Shown: positions 1-6,965 of the stretch, piece after piece
How the letters are laid out: the number at the start of each line of letters is the position of its first letter
Position numbering within the stretch: position 1 is the first letter of the stretch
Assembly (NCBI GenBank): GCA_937910785.1
Contig: CALDLG010000195.1
Location: forward strand, 1-24,306
DNA: 24,306 bases
Direction of reading: 5' to 3'
From: an uncultured Lachnospiraceae bacterium
GTDB lineage: Bacteria > Bacillota > Clostridia > Lachnospirales > Lachnospiraceae
Program-made: the position numbers and the translations under genes
The notes under the pieces: generated by a model
What the model was told of the DNA's origin: nothing
Database searches by the model: none
Seen by the model: the letters and a program-made list of their open reading frames with translations, nothing else

Positions 1-296
1 CGAGCGGCGGGCGCGGGGACGCGATTGATGCGGCAACCCGGACCGCAGTGTGCAGAGCGTTCTGCGCGACCATACAGAATTCCGGATATAAGGCCGGAAT
101 TTATGCCAATAAAACATGGCTGTCTTCCAAAATCAATACGGGAAGCCTGACCGATTTTAAGATCTGGCTGGCCCAGTACGCGAGCGCTCCGTCCTATACA
201 TCGACCAGATATGATATGTGGCAGTATACCTCAAAGGGAAGCGTGAAAGGTATCAGTGGCAGCGTGGATATGAACATCAGTTACCTGAATTATTAA
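1..296 (+). CDS. GH25 muramidase-like protein, C-terminal part (5' end outside window)
   Basis: The reading frame is open from base 3 and ends at TAA 294-296. It encodes the last ~97 residues of a GH25 (lysozyme/muramidase) barrel. It aligns by eye with the C-terminal barrel of the complete GH25 protein at 2372-3724: GYKAGIYANKTWLSSKI matches GYATGIYGSTNWLNAKV, and both share a WQYTSKG block followed by an I-S-x-x-V-D-x-N ending. The catalytic D-x-E segment would lie just upstream of base 1, so activity cannot be judged. Unlike the second copy, this one stops right after the barrel (NISYLNY). GH25 enzymes cleave the MurNAc-GlcNAc bond of peptidoglycan outside the membrane. The gene ends about 125 bases before rmlB, so it belongs to the preceding unit. 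Confidence 0.85.
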   Translation, partial: SGGRGDAIDAATRTAVCRAFCATIQNSGYKAGIYANKTWLSSKINTGSLTDFKIWLAQYASAPSYTSTRYDMWQYTSKGSVKGISGSVDMNISYLNY

Positions 297-302
297 ATTT
301 TC

Positions 303-331
303 TTGCAAATCGCGGGCATTTCTATCATAAT
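303..331 (+). promoter_or_regulatory. Probable sigma-A promoter upstream of rmlB
   Basis: TTGCAA (303-308), a 17-bp spacer and CATAAT (326-331) fit a vegetative promoter, with 4 of 6 and 5 of 6 consensus bases. It lies in the only gap between the first GH25 gene and rmlB, leaving a leader of about 80 bases. The short arms CTATC (322-326) and GATAG (335-339) flank the -10 box 8 bases apart, which may be chance. No convincing terminator for the upstream gene is visible in 297-408. Confidence 0.5.
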
Positions 332-420
332 AGAGATAGTGTGGTACATCTTACAGGGAAGTTTGCTTTCAGACAGGTTTACTTGCCTTGGGATTTTGAG
401 AAAGGAGCATGGTTATTAAA

Positions 421-1500
421 ATGAGAACTTATCTTGTAACGGGAGGAGCCGGATTTATCGGTTCCAACTATATTCATTACATGTTCGGGAAGTATGATAA
501 AGAAATCAGAATTATCAATGTGGATGCCCTGACTTATGCCGGTAATCTGGAAAACCTGAAAGAGGTGGAGGAGCGGGAAAACTATACCTTCATTAAGGCC
601 AATATTTGTGATAAGGAGGCTATCAGCCGGATTTTTGCGGAAAATGAGATTGACAGGGTCGTGCACTTTGCGGCGGAAAGCCACGTGGACAGAAGCATTA
701 TGAGCCCGGAGATATTTGTTCAGACGAATGTGCTTGGTACGGCGGTCATGCTGAACTGCGCCAAAGCGGCATGGGAACTGCCGGATGGGACCTATAAGGA
801 GGATAAGAAATTTCTGCATGTGTCCACCGATGAAGTTTATGGCTCGCTGGAGGAGGATGGCGGTTATTTTTATGAAACGACGCCTTATGCGCCGCACAGT
901 CCCTATTCGGCAAGCAAGGCGAGTTCGGACATGCTTGTCAGAGCTTATATGGATACCTACCATTTTCCGGCTAATATCACGAATTGTTCCAATAATTATG
1001 GCCCCTATCAGTTCCCGGAGAAGCTGATACCGTTGATTATCAACAATGCCCTGCAGGGGAAGAAGCTTCCGGTATATGGGGACGGTAAGAATGTTCGTGA
1101 CTGGCTGTATGTGGAAGATCATGCGAAAGCGATCGATATGGTGCAGGAGAAGGGAAGACTGTTTGAAACTTACAATGTAGGCGGTCATAACGAAAAGCAG
1201 AATATCGAGATTATTCATATTATTCTTGAAACCTTACAGGAGATGCTTTCGGAGGATGATCCGCGTAAGGCGCTTGTCAGCGAAGATCTGATCACCTATG
1301 TTGAGGATCGTAAGGGTCATGACAGGAGATATGCCATTGCGCCGGACAAGATCAGGGAAGAGATCGGCTGGGAGCCGGAGACAATGTTTAAAGACGGAAT
1401 CAGAAAGACGATTCAGTGGTTCTTCGAGCATGAGGAATGGATGAAGAACGTGACAAACGGAGAGTATCAGAAATATTATAACGAAATGTATCAGGTATAA
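421..1500 (+). CDS. rmlB: dTDP-glucose 4,6-dehydratase RmlB
   Basis: This enzyme converts dTDP-D-glucose to dTDP-4-keto-6-deoxy-D-glucose in the cytoplasm, the second step of dTDP-L-rhamnose synthesis. The protein is an extended SDR of 359 residues, normal for RmlB. Visible motifs are the NAD-binding TGGAGFIGSN (residues 7-16), HFAAESHVDRSI, the catalytic T-D-E triad in STDEVYG (T136, D137, E138) and YSASK (Y162, K166). Two starts are possible: ATG 409 lies 1 base after the AAAGGAG ribosome site (401-407), which is too close, while ATG 421 is 13 bases away. The second gives MRTYLVTGG, the usual RmlB N-terminus, and is preferred. It is followed 12 bases later by rmlA. Confidence 0.96.
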   Translation: MRTYLVTGGAGFIGSNYIHYMFGKYDKEIRIINVDALTYAGNLENLKEVEERENYTFIKANICDKEAISRIFAENEIDRVVHFAAESHVDRSIMSPEIFVQTNVLGTAVMLNCAKAAWELPDGTYKEDKKFLHVSTDEVYGSLEEDGGYFYETTPYAPHSPYSASKASSDMLVRAYMDTYHFPANITNCSNNYGPYQFPEKLIPLIINNALQGKKLPVYGDGKNVRDWLYVEDHAKAIDMVQEKGRLFETYNVGGHNEKQNIEIIHIILETLQEMLSEDDPRKALVSEDLITYVEDRKGHDRRYAIAPDKIREEIGWEPETMFKDGIRKTIQWFFEHEEWMKNVTNGEYQKYYNEMYQV

Positions 1501-1512
1501 AAGGGGAAAAAT

Positions 1513-2382
1513 ATGAAGGGAATTATTCTTGCGGGCGGTTCAGGGACCCGGTTATATCCGTTGACGAAAGCGATCTCCAAGCAGATCATGCCGGTATATG
1601 ATAAACCGATGATCTATTACCCGTTGTCCATTCTGATGCTGGCGGGAATCAGGGAGATCCTGATTATCTCCACGCCGAGGGACCTGCCTGTTTTTAAAGA
1701 GCTGTTCGGGGATGGAAGCCAGCTGGGACTCAGGATGGAGTATGCGGTGCAGGAGACGCCGAGAGGACTCGCGGATGCCTTTATCATCGGGGCCGAATTT
1801 ATCGGGAGCGACCGCGTGGCGCTTGTGCTCGGCGACAATATTTTCTATGGACAGAGCTTTTCCAGAGTGTTGAAGGAAGTGGCGTCCAGAGAGACGGGAG
1901 CCACGATTTTCGGCTATTATGTCAGAAATCCGAGGGAATACGGCGTTGTGGAATTCGATGAGAACGGTGTGGCCGTCTCGATTGAAGAGAAGCCTGCGCA
2001 TCCGAGGAGCAATTATGCGGTACCGGGGTTGTATTTTTATGACAACGATGTCGTTAAAATCGCTTCGGAGGTAAAGCCTTCCGCGCGGGGAGAAATCGAG
2101 ATCACCAGCATCAATAACGAATATCTGCGCAGAAAAGCGCTGCGGGTTGAGACGCTCGGACGCGGTTTTGCGTGGCTTGATACGGGTAATCATGATTCTT
2201 TGCTGGATGCGGCGGATTTTGTAGCGGCTTTTCAGAAAAGGCAGGGACTGTATATCTCCTGCATCGAAGAGATTGCATACCGAAGAGGGTTCATCAATAA
2301 GGACCAGCTGTTAGAGCTTGCGGAGCCGCTTCTGAAAACAAACTATGGACAATATCTGGTAGAGGTTGCAAATGGACTCTAG
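1513..2382 (+). CDS. rmlA: Glucose-1-phosphate thymidylyltransferase RmlA
   Basis: This enzyme makes dTDP-glucose from dTTP and glucose-1-phosphate, the entry step of the dTDP-rhamnose pathway, and is usually feedback-inhibited by the end product. The 289-residue protein has the nucleotidyltransferase signature GGSGTRLYPLT (residues 8-18), the K-Q-I-M-P-V-Y-D-K-P segment, the conserved LGDNIFYG block and the EEKP motif (158-161). It is full length for the short RmlA type. A ribosome site AAGGGG (1501-1506) lies 6 bases before the ATG. Its last 11 bases overlap the start of the GH25 gene. The phosphoglucomutase at 14045-15766 could supply its substrate. Confidence 0.96.
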   Translation: MKGIILAGGSGTRLYPLTKAISKQIMPVYDKPMIYYPLSILMLAGIREILIISTPRDLPVFKELFGDGSQLGLRMEYAVQETPRGLADAFIIGAEFIGSDRVALVLGDNIFYGQSFSRVLKEVASRETGATIFGYYVRNPREYGVVEFDENGVAVSIEEKPAHPRSNYAVPGLYFYDNDVVKIASEVKPSARGEIEITSINNEYLRRKALRVETLGRGFAWLDTGNHDSLLDAADFVAAFQKRQGLYISCIEEIAYRRGFINKDQLLELAEPLLKTNYGQYLVEVANGL

Positions 2383-3724
2383 GAAATTACGAAGAACGCT
2401 GTTTCTGGTTGTCATGGTTTTTCTGATGATCATCGTGATCATTGCGATGGTCAACTGGGAGCTGATTGAGGAAAAGCTCGGAATCAAAAGGCCGGAGCAG
2501 ACGCCGGTAATCGAGGCGGAAGAAACGGAGACCGGAGATAAACAGATCGGCAATGATCTGCATGCTTTTATGCAGGACAAAACCTTTTTTGATTCGGATA
2601 CACATTACAAGAGTATCGAGACTTATTCCGGCAGAGTGGTGTCACTCGTGATGAGCTCGGTAGCCAAAGACCTGCGTATCATGGTGGTTGGCAGCAACGG
2701 GAAGCTGGTGAGCGGCGTTCCCTTCACCGTTACGATTCAGGGGCTTGGAGAGTATACGGATACGGACCGGGACGGCATCATCTATATCGATAAACTGCGT
2801 GCCGGGGAATACAGCGTTTCGCTGAATGAAGAAGAGGGCTTCCGGGTTCCCAATACGGTGACAACGATCAAGGTGAAGCAGGAGATTGAATATCGTGTGC
2901 TGGAAGATATCGAATATCTGATGCTGACGGAGAAGGATGTCGATGCTTCGAAGGAGGATACGGAGGTAAAAGAGGCGCTGCAGGATGCGGACGGAACGGA
3001 GAATACATCCTTTGACGCAACCGGCAATTATGTGAAAAAGGGCATCGATGTTTCCAAGTGGAATAAGGAAATCGACTGGGAGAAAGTGAAGGCCGAAGGT
3101 GTGGAATTTGCCATTATCCGGTGCGGTTACCGCGGTTCATCGAGTGGTTCCCTGATTTTGGACCCGACCTATGAGGCGAATATAAAGGGAGCGATTGAAG
3201 CGGATATTCCGGTCGGCGTTTATTTCTTTACGCAGGCGGTCAACGAGGTGGAAGCGGTGGAAGAGGCCAGTATGGTCATTAATCTGATCCGCCCCTATGA
3301 TGTGGATTATCCGGTATTTCTGGACAGCGAAAGCGCGGGCGGAAACGGAAGGGCCGATCAGCTGACGGCGGAAGAGCGGACCGATATTCACAAGGCGTTT
3401 CTGGAGACGATTTCCAATGCGGGGTATGCGACAGGCATATACGGTTCAACTAACTGGCTGAACGCAAAGGTCGATATGAACCAACTGTCAGGTTATCATA
3501 CCTGGCTTGCGGAATATGCGGAGATCCCTTCCTATGAAGGGTATTACCATATGTGGCAGTATACCTCCAAAGGAGAGATCGACGGTATTTCAACGAATGT
3601 GGATCTGAATCTGTGCTATATGAATATCGACACGTCGATCGATCATTCCATGAATGCCGGCGGATATACGGGCGTTGTAAACGGGGATACGGGGAATGTA
3701 CCGACAACGGATACGGCAGAATAA
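2372..3724 (+). CDS. Membrane-anchored GH25 muramidase-like protein with N-terminal linker domain
   Basis: The protein has 450 residues. A basic N-terminus (RKLRR) is followed by one hydrophobic segment (about residues 8-28), which should be a signal anchor placing the rest outside the cell. An acidic linker and a beta-rich module (about 85-185, with SGVPFTVTIQGLGEYTDTD and LRAGEYSVSL) look like a Cna-B or carboxypeptidase-regulatory-like fold. The GH25 barrel starts at GIDVSKW (D226) and carries the D-x-E motif as FLDSES (D318, E320), so catalysis looks possible. The C-terminal ~30 residues after the barrel are low-complexity. ATG 2372 is chosen because AGAGG (2361-2365) is 6 bases upstream; the TTG at 2366 abuts it. 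The 11-base overlap with rmlA implies coupled translation. Its exact role is unknown; remodelling peptidoglycan where polysaccharide is attached is an inference. Confidence 0.88.
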   Translation: MDSRKLRRTLFLVVMVFLMIIVIIAMVNWELIEEKLGIKRPEQTPVIEAEETETGDKQIGNDLHAFMQDKTFFDSDTHYKSIETYSGRVVSLVMSSVAKDLRIMVVGSNGKLVSGVPFTVTIQGLGEYTDTDRDGIIYIDKLRAGEYSVSLNEEEGFRVPNTVTTIKVKQEIEYRVLEDIEYLMLTEKDVDASKEDTEVKEALQDADGTENTSFDATGNYVKKGIDVSKWNKEIDWEKVKAEGVEFAIIRCGYRGSSSGSLILDPTYEANIKGAIEADIPVGVYFFTQAVNEVEAVEEASMVINLIRPYDVDYPVFLDSESAGGNGRADQLTAEERTDIHKAFLETISNAGYATGIYGSTNWLNAKVDMNQLSGYHTWLAEYAEIPSYEGYYHMWQYTSKGEIDGISTNVDLNLCYMNIDTSIDHSMNAGGYTGVVNGDTGNVPTTDTAE

Positions 3725-3744
3725 AGAAAGGCAAGGATTTTGAA

Positions 3745-4308
3745 ATGGGAAAAATAACAGTGGAAACATGTGAAATAGAAGGACTGAAAGTAATCACACC
3801 GGAAGTCCGTGAGGATGAAAGAGGATATTTCATGGAAACCTATCAGTATGAGGATTTCAAAGCGGCCGGAATTGATCAGGTTTTCGTACAGGACAATCAG
3901 TCCGCTTCGGTAAAGGGCGTACTGCGCGGGCTTCATTTTCAGATTCAGTATCCTCAGGATAAGCTGGTCAGAGTGCTGCGAGGGGAAGTATATGACGTAG
4001 CGGTGGATCTGCGGCCCGGTTCCAGGACCTATGGAAAGTATTTTGGTGTGCGGCTTTCTGCGGAGAACAAGAAGCAGTTTTTCATTCCCAAAAACTTTGC
4101 CCATGGTTTTCTGGTATTATCTGATATTGCCGAATTCGCATATAAATGTACGGATTTTTATCATCCTAACGACGAAGGCGGTATTCTGTGGAATGATCCG
4201 GATATCGGCATCGACTGGCCCATTGAAGAGGGGATGGCGTTGATTCAGTCACAGAAGGACACCAAATGGGGCGGCATCAGAGAATTTACCGAGCAATATC
4301 GGAAATAG
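3745..4308 (+). CDS. rmlC: dTDP-4-dehydrorhamnose 3,5-epimerase RmlC
   Basis: This enzyme epimerises C3 and C5 of dTDP-4-keto-6-deoxy-glucose to give dTDP-4-keto-L-rhamnose. The 187-residue cupin has the family signatures DERGYF, QDNQSAS, VLRGLHFQ with the catalytic histidine (H64), PQDKLVRVLRGEVYDVAVDLR, FIPKNFAHGF and YKCTDFYHPNDEGGILWND (catalytic tyrosine probably Y133). The open frame extends upstream, but ATG 3745 is the start: AAGGA (3733-3737) is 7 bases away, it follows the GH25 stop by 20 bases, and it gives normal family length. It completes three of the four rml steps; no rmlD follows it. Confidence 0.95.
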   Translation: MGKITVETCEIEGLKVITPEVREDERGYFMETYQYEDFKAAGIDQVFVQDNQSASVKGVLRGLHFQIQYPQDKLVRVLRGEVYDVAVDLRPGSRTYGKYFGVRLSAENKKQFFIPKNFAHGFLVLSDIAEFAYKCTDFYHPNDEGGILWNDPDIGIDWPIEEGMALIQSQKDTKWGGIREFTEQYRK

Positions 4309-4329
4309 AAGCGGAGATTTCGTAAGAAA

Positions 4330-5361
4330 ATGAGCGCAAACGATACGGTAACAAGTAAGAAAAAAATAAAAAAGCATTCTTTTCCTAAGCCCGCAGCAAT
4401 CGCGATTTTCTGGGGGCTTGGTTTGATTCTGGCGTGCGTGCTGATTGACCATCACAATCCGCTGGCCGATCAGGTGACAGAAGAAATGAAGAAGGTCAGC
4501 GGCTGTGTGCTGATCCTTTTCACCTGCATCATTTTTACAATTTTTTATGATGCGCTGACGACGATCCCGATCGAGCTTTTTCAGAGCCGGAAGCTGATCT
4601 GGAAGCTTGCCAAAAATGATTTTAAAAAACGCTATTCAGGCTCCTACCTTGGCATTATCTGGGCAACGGCGCAGCCGATCGTTACGGTGATTATGTACTG
4701 GCTCGTTTTTGACAAAATATTCGGAACGAGAAGCCAGATGGTGGCGGAAGGCATTGAAGTGCCTTATGTGCTGTTTCTGATGGCGGGGCTCGTGCCATGG
4801 TTTTATTTTTCGGAGGCCATTACCCATGGGACGATGGCGTTATTGGAGTATACTTATCTGGTGAAGAAAGTGGTGTTTAATATCAGCATTCTGCCCATTA
4901 TCAAGGTGATTGCCGCTACGTTCATTCATTTATTCTTTGTGTTCATCCTGCTGCTCGTATCTATCGGATATGGGTATTATCCAAGCATTTATACGTTACA
5001 GATATTTTATTACAGCTTCTGCATGTTTCTTCTGGTGCTGGCCATGAGCTATTTCACCTGCGCGATCGTTGTTTTTATCAGAGATCTGCAGCAGATCATT
5101 GCGATCGCTTTACAGATCGGTATGTGGGCGACGCCGATTCTGTGGGATATTTCCAGACTTTCGGATTCCATGAAAACCTTCTTCAAGCTGAATCCGTTAG
5201 TGTATGTTGTAAATGGTTTCCGCAGCGCGCTGTATGAAGAGACGTGGTTCTGGGAGCATTTCTACTCCTCAACCTATTTCTGGATTTTCACGATCAGTCT
5301 GTTCTGCATTGGGACGCTGATTTTCCGGAAGCTGAGGGTGCATTTTGCGGATGTGCTGTAA
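4330..5361 (+). CDS. ABC-2 polysaccharide export permease (Wzm/TagG/RgpC type)
   Basis: This is the membrane half of an ABC exporter that moves undecaprenyl-diphosphate-linked polysaccharide across the membrane. The protein has 343 residues. The ABC-2 core begins near residue 80 with the family block LIWKLAKNDFKKRYSGSYLG and continues through QPIVTVIMYWLVF, PYVLFLMAGLVPWFYFSEAI and LNPLVYVVNGFRSALY. Six hydrophobic segments are visible in the core. An additional ~80-residue N-terminal region carries two more (AAIAIFWGLGLILACVLI and CVLILFTCIIFTIFY), so it is longer than the usual ~260-270-residue permease. The ribosome site GGAG (4313-4316) is 13 bases from the ATG, so initiation may be weak. 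Its partner ATPase follows. Confidence 0.92.
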   Translation: MSANDTVTSKKKIKKHSFPKPAAIAIFWGLGLILACVLIDHHNPLADQVTEEMKKVSGCVLILFTCIIFTIFYDALTTIPIELFQSRKLIWKLAKNDFKKRYSGSYLGIIWATAQPIVTVIMYWLVFDKIFGTRSQMVAEGIEVPYVLFLMAGLVPWFYFSEAITHGTMALLEYTYLVKKVVFNISILPIIKVIAATFIHLFFVFILLLVSIGYGYYPSIYTLQIFYYSFCMFLLVLAMSYFTCAIVVFIRDLQQIIAIALQIGMWATPILWDISRLSDSMKTFFKLNPLVYVVNGFRSALYEETWFWEHFYSSTYFWIFTISLFCIGTLIFRKLRVHFADVL

Positions 5362-5433
5362 CAATCGTGACGGCACAGGCTGCTTCCGTCCGGGGTGGAA
5401 AGCGCCGGATCAGGGAAGGACATGGGGGTTGGC

Positions 5434-6735
5434 ATGGAAGATGAAAAAATTGCTATTCAGGTAAAAAATCTGGAAAAAGTCTATAAATTATATGATAAGC
5501 CTTCCGACCGTCTGAGAGAGACGCTGGGATTTGGAAGGAGAAAGAGGCACACCGAGCATCATGCCTTAAAAGGCGTCAATCTGTCTATTCACAGGGGAGA
5601 AACCGTCGGAATTATCGGAACCAACGGCTCCGGAAAGTCAACGATCCTGAAAATTATGACGGGCGTTTTGAATCCGACGCGGGGGGAGGTCATCGTAAAT
5701 GGCCGTATTTCCGCGCTGTTGGAGCTGGGCGCCGGCTTTAATATGGAATATAACGGCATCGAAAATATTTTTCTGAACGGGACGATGATTGGATTTTCGG
5801 AAAAGGAGATTGAGGACAAGCTGAATGATATTCTGGAATTCGCTGATATCGGGGAGTATGTACACCAGCCGGTCAAGACCTATTCCAGCGGTATGTTCGT
5901 CAGACTTGCCTTTGCGGTGGCGATTAATATCGATCCGGAGATTCTGATCGTGGACGAAGCGCTTTCCGTGGGCGATGTTTTTTTTCAGGCGAAATGCTAT
6001 CACAAGTTCGAAGAATTTAAGGAAATGGGAAAAACGATTGTATTTGTCAGTCATGATTTGAGCAGTATCAGCAAATACTGTGACAGAGTGGTTCTTTTGA
6101 ATCAGGGTGTCAAGCTGGGAGAAGGAAAGCCCAAGGAAATGATCGATGCCTATAAACAGGTGCTGGTTGGGCAGTATACAATCGAAGAGCATGACGGTGA
6201 AAATCTGCTGGAGGATGAGCAGCTGCGCGCGCTGGCAGCCAAAGATGGAAAGAGAGCATCCCAAAAGGCGGCGAATATCAACCCGGAGCTTTTGGAATAC
6301 GGTTCCAAAAAGGCCGTCATTACGGAGTATTATATAACGGACGAAAAGGGAATTACAACTTCGGCGATTCTTAAAGGAAGCAGCTTTCATATTCATATGA
6401 AGGTGGAAATGGCGGAGGACATCGCAGCGCCTGTTTTTGCTTTTACGATCAAAAACATCAGGGGAACGGAGATCACGGGCACCAATACCATGTTTGAAAA
6501 GGCGTTTCTGGAATCGGTACAGGCCGGGGAGAAGAAAGAAATTATTTTCACACAGGAAATGAATCTGCAGGGCGGCGAATATCTGCTTTCGCTGGGCGTA
6601 ACCGGGTATGAGGGAGACGATTTTACGGTTTATCACAGGCTGTACGATGTCTTGAATCTGACGGTTATTTCGGATAAGAATACGGTTGGATTTTATGATA
6701 TGAATTCCAGGATTGAAATTCGTGCGGTTCCTTAG
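5434..6735 (+). CDS. ABC polysaccharide export ATPase with C-terminal Wzt-like domain
   Basis: This is the energising subunit for the permease upstream. The 433-residue protein has an ATPase domain with Walker A GTNGSGKS (residues 62-69), signature YSSGM (150-154), Walker B ILIVDEA (D174, E175) and the switch histidine in FVSHD. After a linker, residues ~290-430 form a beta-rich domain (KKAVITEYYITDEKG to NTVGFYDMNSRIEI) like Wzt_C, which in the O9a/O8 O-antigen systems binds the capped end of the glycan. Start choice is uncertain: ATG 5434 gives MEDEKIAIQVKNL, ATG 5422 adds four residues and GTG 5395 adds thirteen. GGGGG (5424-5428) is 5 bases before 5434 and AGGGAAGGA (5412-5420) precedes 5422. 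Confidence 0.93.
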   Translation: MEDEKIAIQVKNLEKVYKLYDKPSDRLRETLGFGRRKRHTEHHALKGVNLSIHRGETVGIIGTNGSGKSTILKIMTGVLNPTRGEVIVNGRISALLELGAGFNMEYNGIENIFLNGTMIGFSEKEIEDKLNDILEFADIGEYVHQPVKTYSSGMFVRLAFAVAINIDPEILIVDEALSVGDVFFQAKCYHKFEEFKEMGKTIVFVSHDLSSISKYCDRVVLLNQGVKLGEGKPKEMIDAYKQVLVGQYTIEEHDGENLLEDEQLRALAAKDGKRASQKAANINPELLEYGSKKAVITEYYITDEKGITTSAILKGSSFHIHMKVEMAEDIAAPVFAFTIKNIRGTEITGTNTMFEKAFLESVQAGEKKEIIFTQEMNLQGGEYLLSLGVTGYEGDDFTVYHRLYDVLNLTVISDKNTVGFYDMNSRIEIRAVP

Positions 6736-6790
6736 GCTTTACGCGCAGAACATCGCTGAAGGATGCGGCCAAAAGGTACGGAGCCCGGTT

Positions 6791-6965
6791 AGAAGGCAGT
6801 GCTGATCGAGAAGGAAGAGCCTGTCAGAAAGCGGAGTTGATCGAGAAGGAAGAGTCTGTCGGAAGGCAGTGCAAATCGAGAAGGAAGAGCCTGTCAGAAA
6901 GCGGAGTTGATCGAACGGGAAGAGTCTGTCGGAAGGCAGTGCTGATCGAAAAGGATGAGTTTATC
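6791..6965 (+). repeat. Five copies of a 35-bp tandem repeat in two alternating subtypes
   Basis: Units occupy 6791-6825, 6826-6860, 6861-6895, 6896-6930 and 6931-6965. Each has the core GATCGAGAAGGAAGAG (with changes) and ends CTGTC or a variant. Units 1, 3 and 5 begin [AG]GAAGGCAGTGC (type A); units 2 and 4 begin AGAAAGCGGAGTT (type B), giving a 70-bp higher-order period. The fifth unit is the most diverged, and a sixth begins as AGAAAGGCATGG (6966-6977) before similarity is lost. The unit length is not a multiple of three, so this is not a repeat protein. The array fills most of the gap after the ABC ATPase (6736-6954) and its last unit contains the proposed start codon 6955. The first 55 bases of the gap show nothing recognisable. 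Confidence 0.93.

Noticed and set aside
379..1218. Minus-strand open frame of 279 codons opposite rmlB
   Set aside because: It lies antisense to a fully conserved rmlB with intact catalytic motifs and has no family features of its own.
2366..2371. TTG start for the embedded GH25 gene
   Set aside because: The AGAGG ribosome site directly abuts TTG, while ATG 2372 has a proper 6-base spacing.
5638..6636. Minus-strand open frame of 332 codons opposite the ABC ATPase
   Set aside because: The + strand carries intact Walker A, signature and Walker B motifs in this region; the minus frame matches nothing.
6791..6965. 35-bp repeats considered as a CRISPR array
   Set aside because: The units are directly adjacent with no unique spacers, differ from each other in two subtypes, and there are no cas genes.
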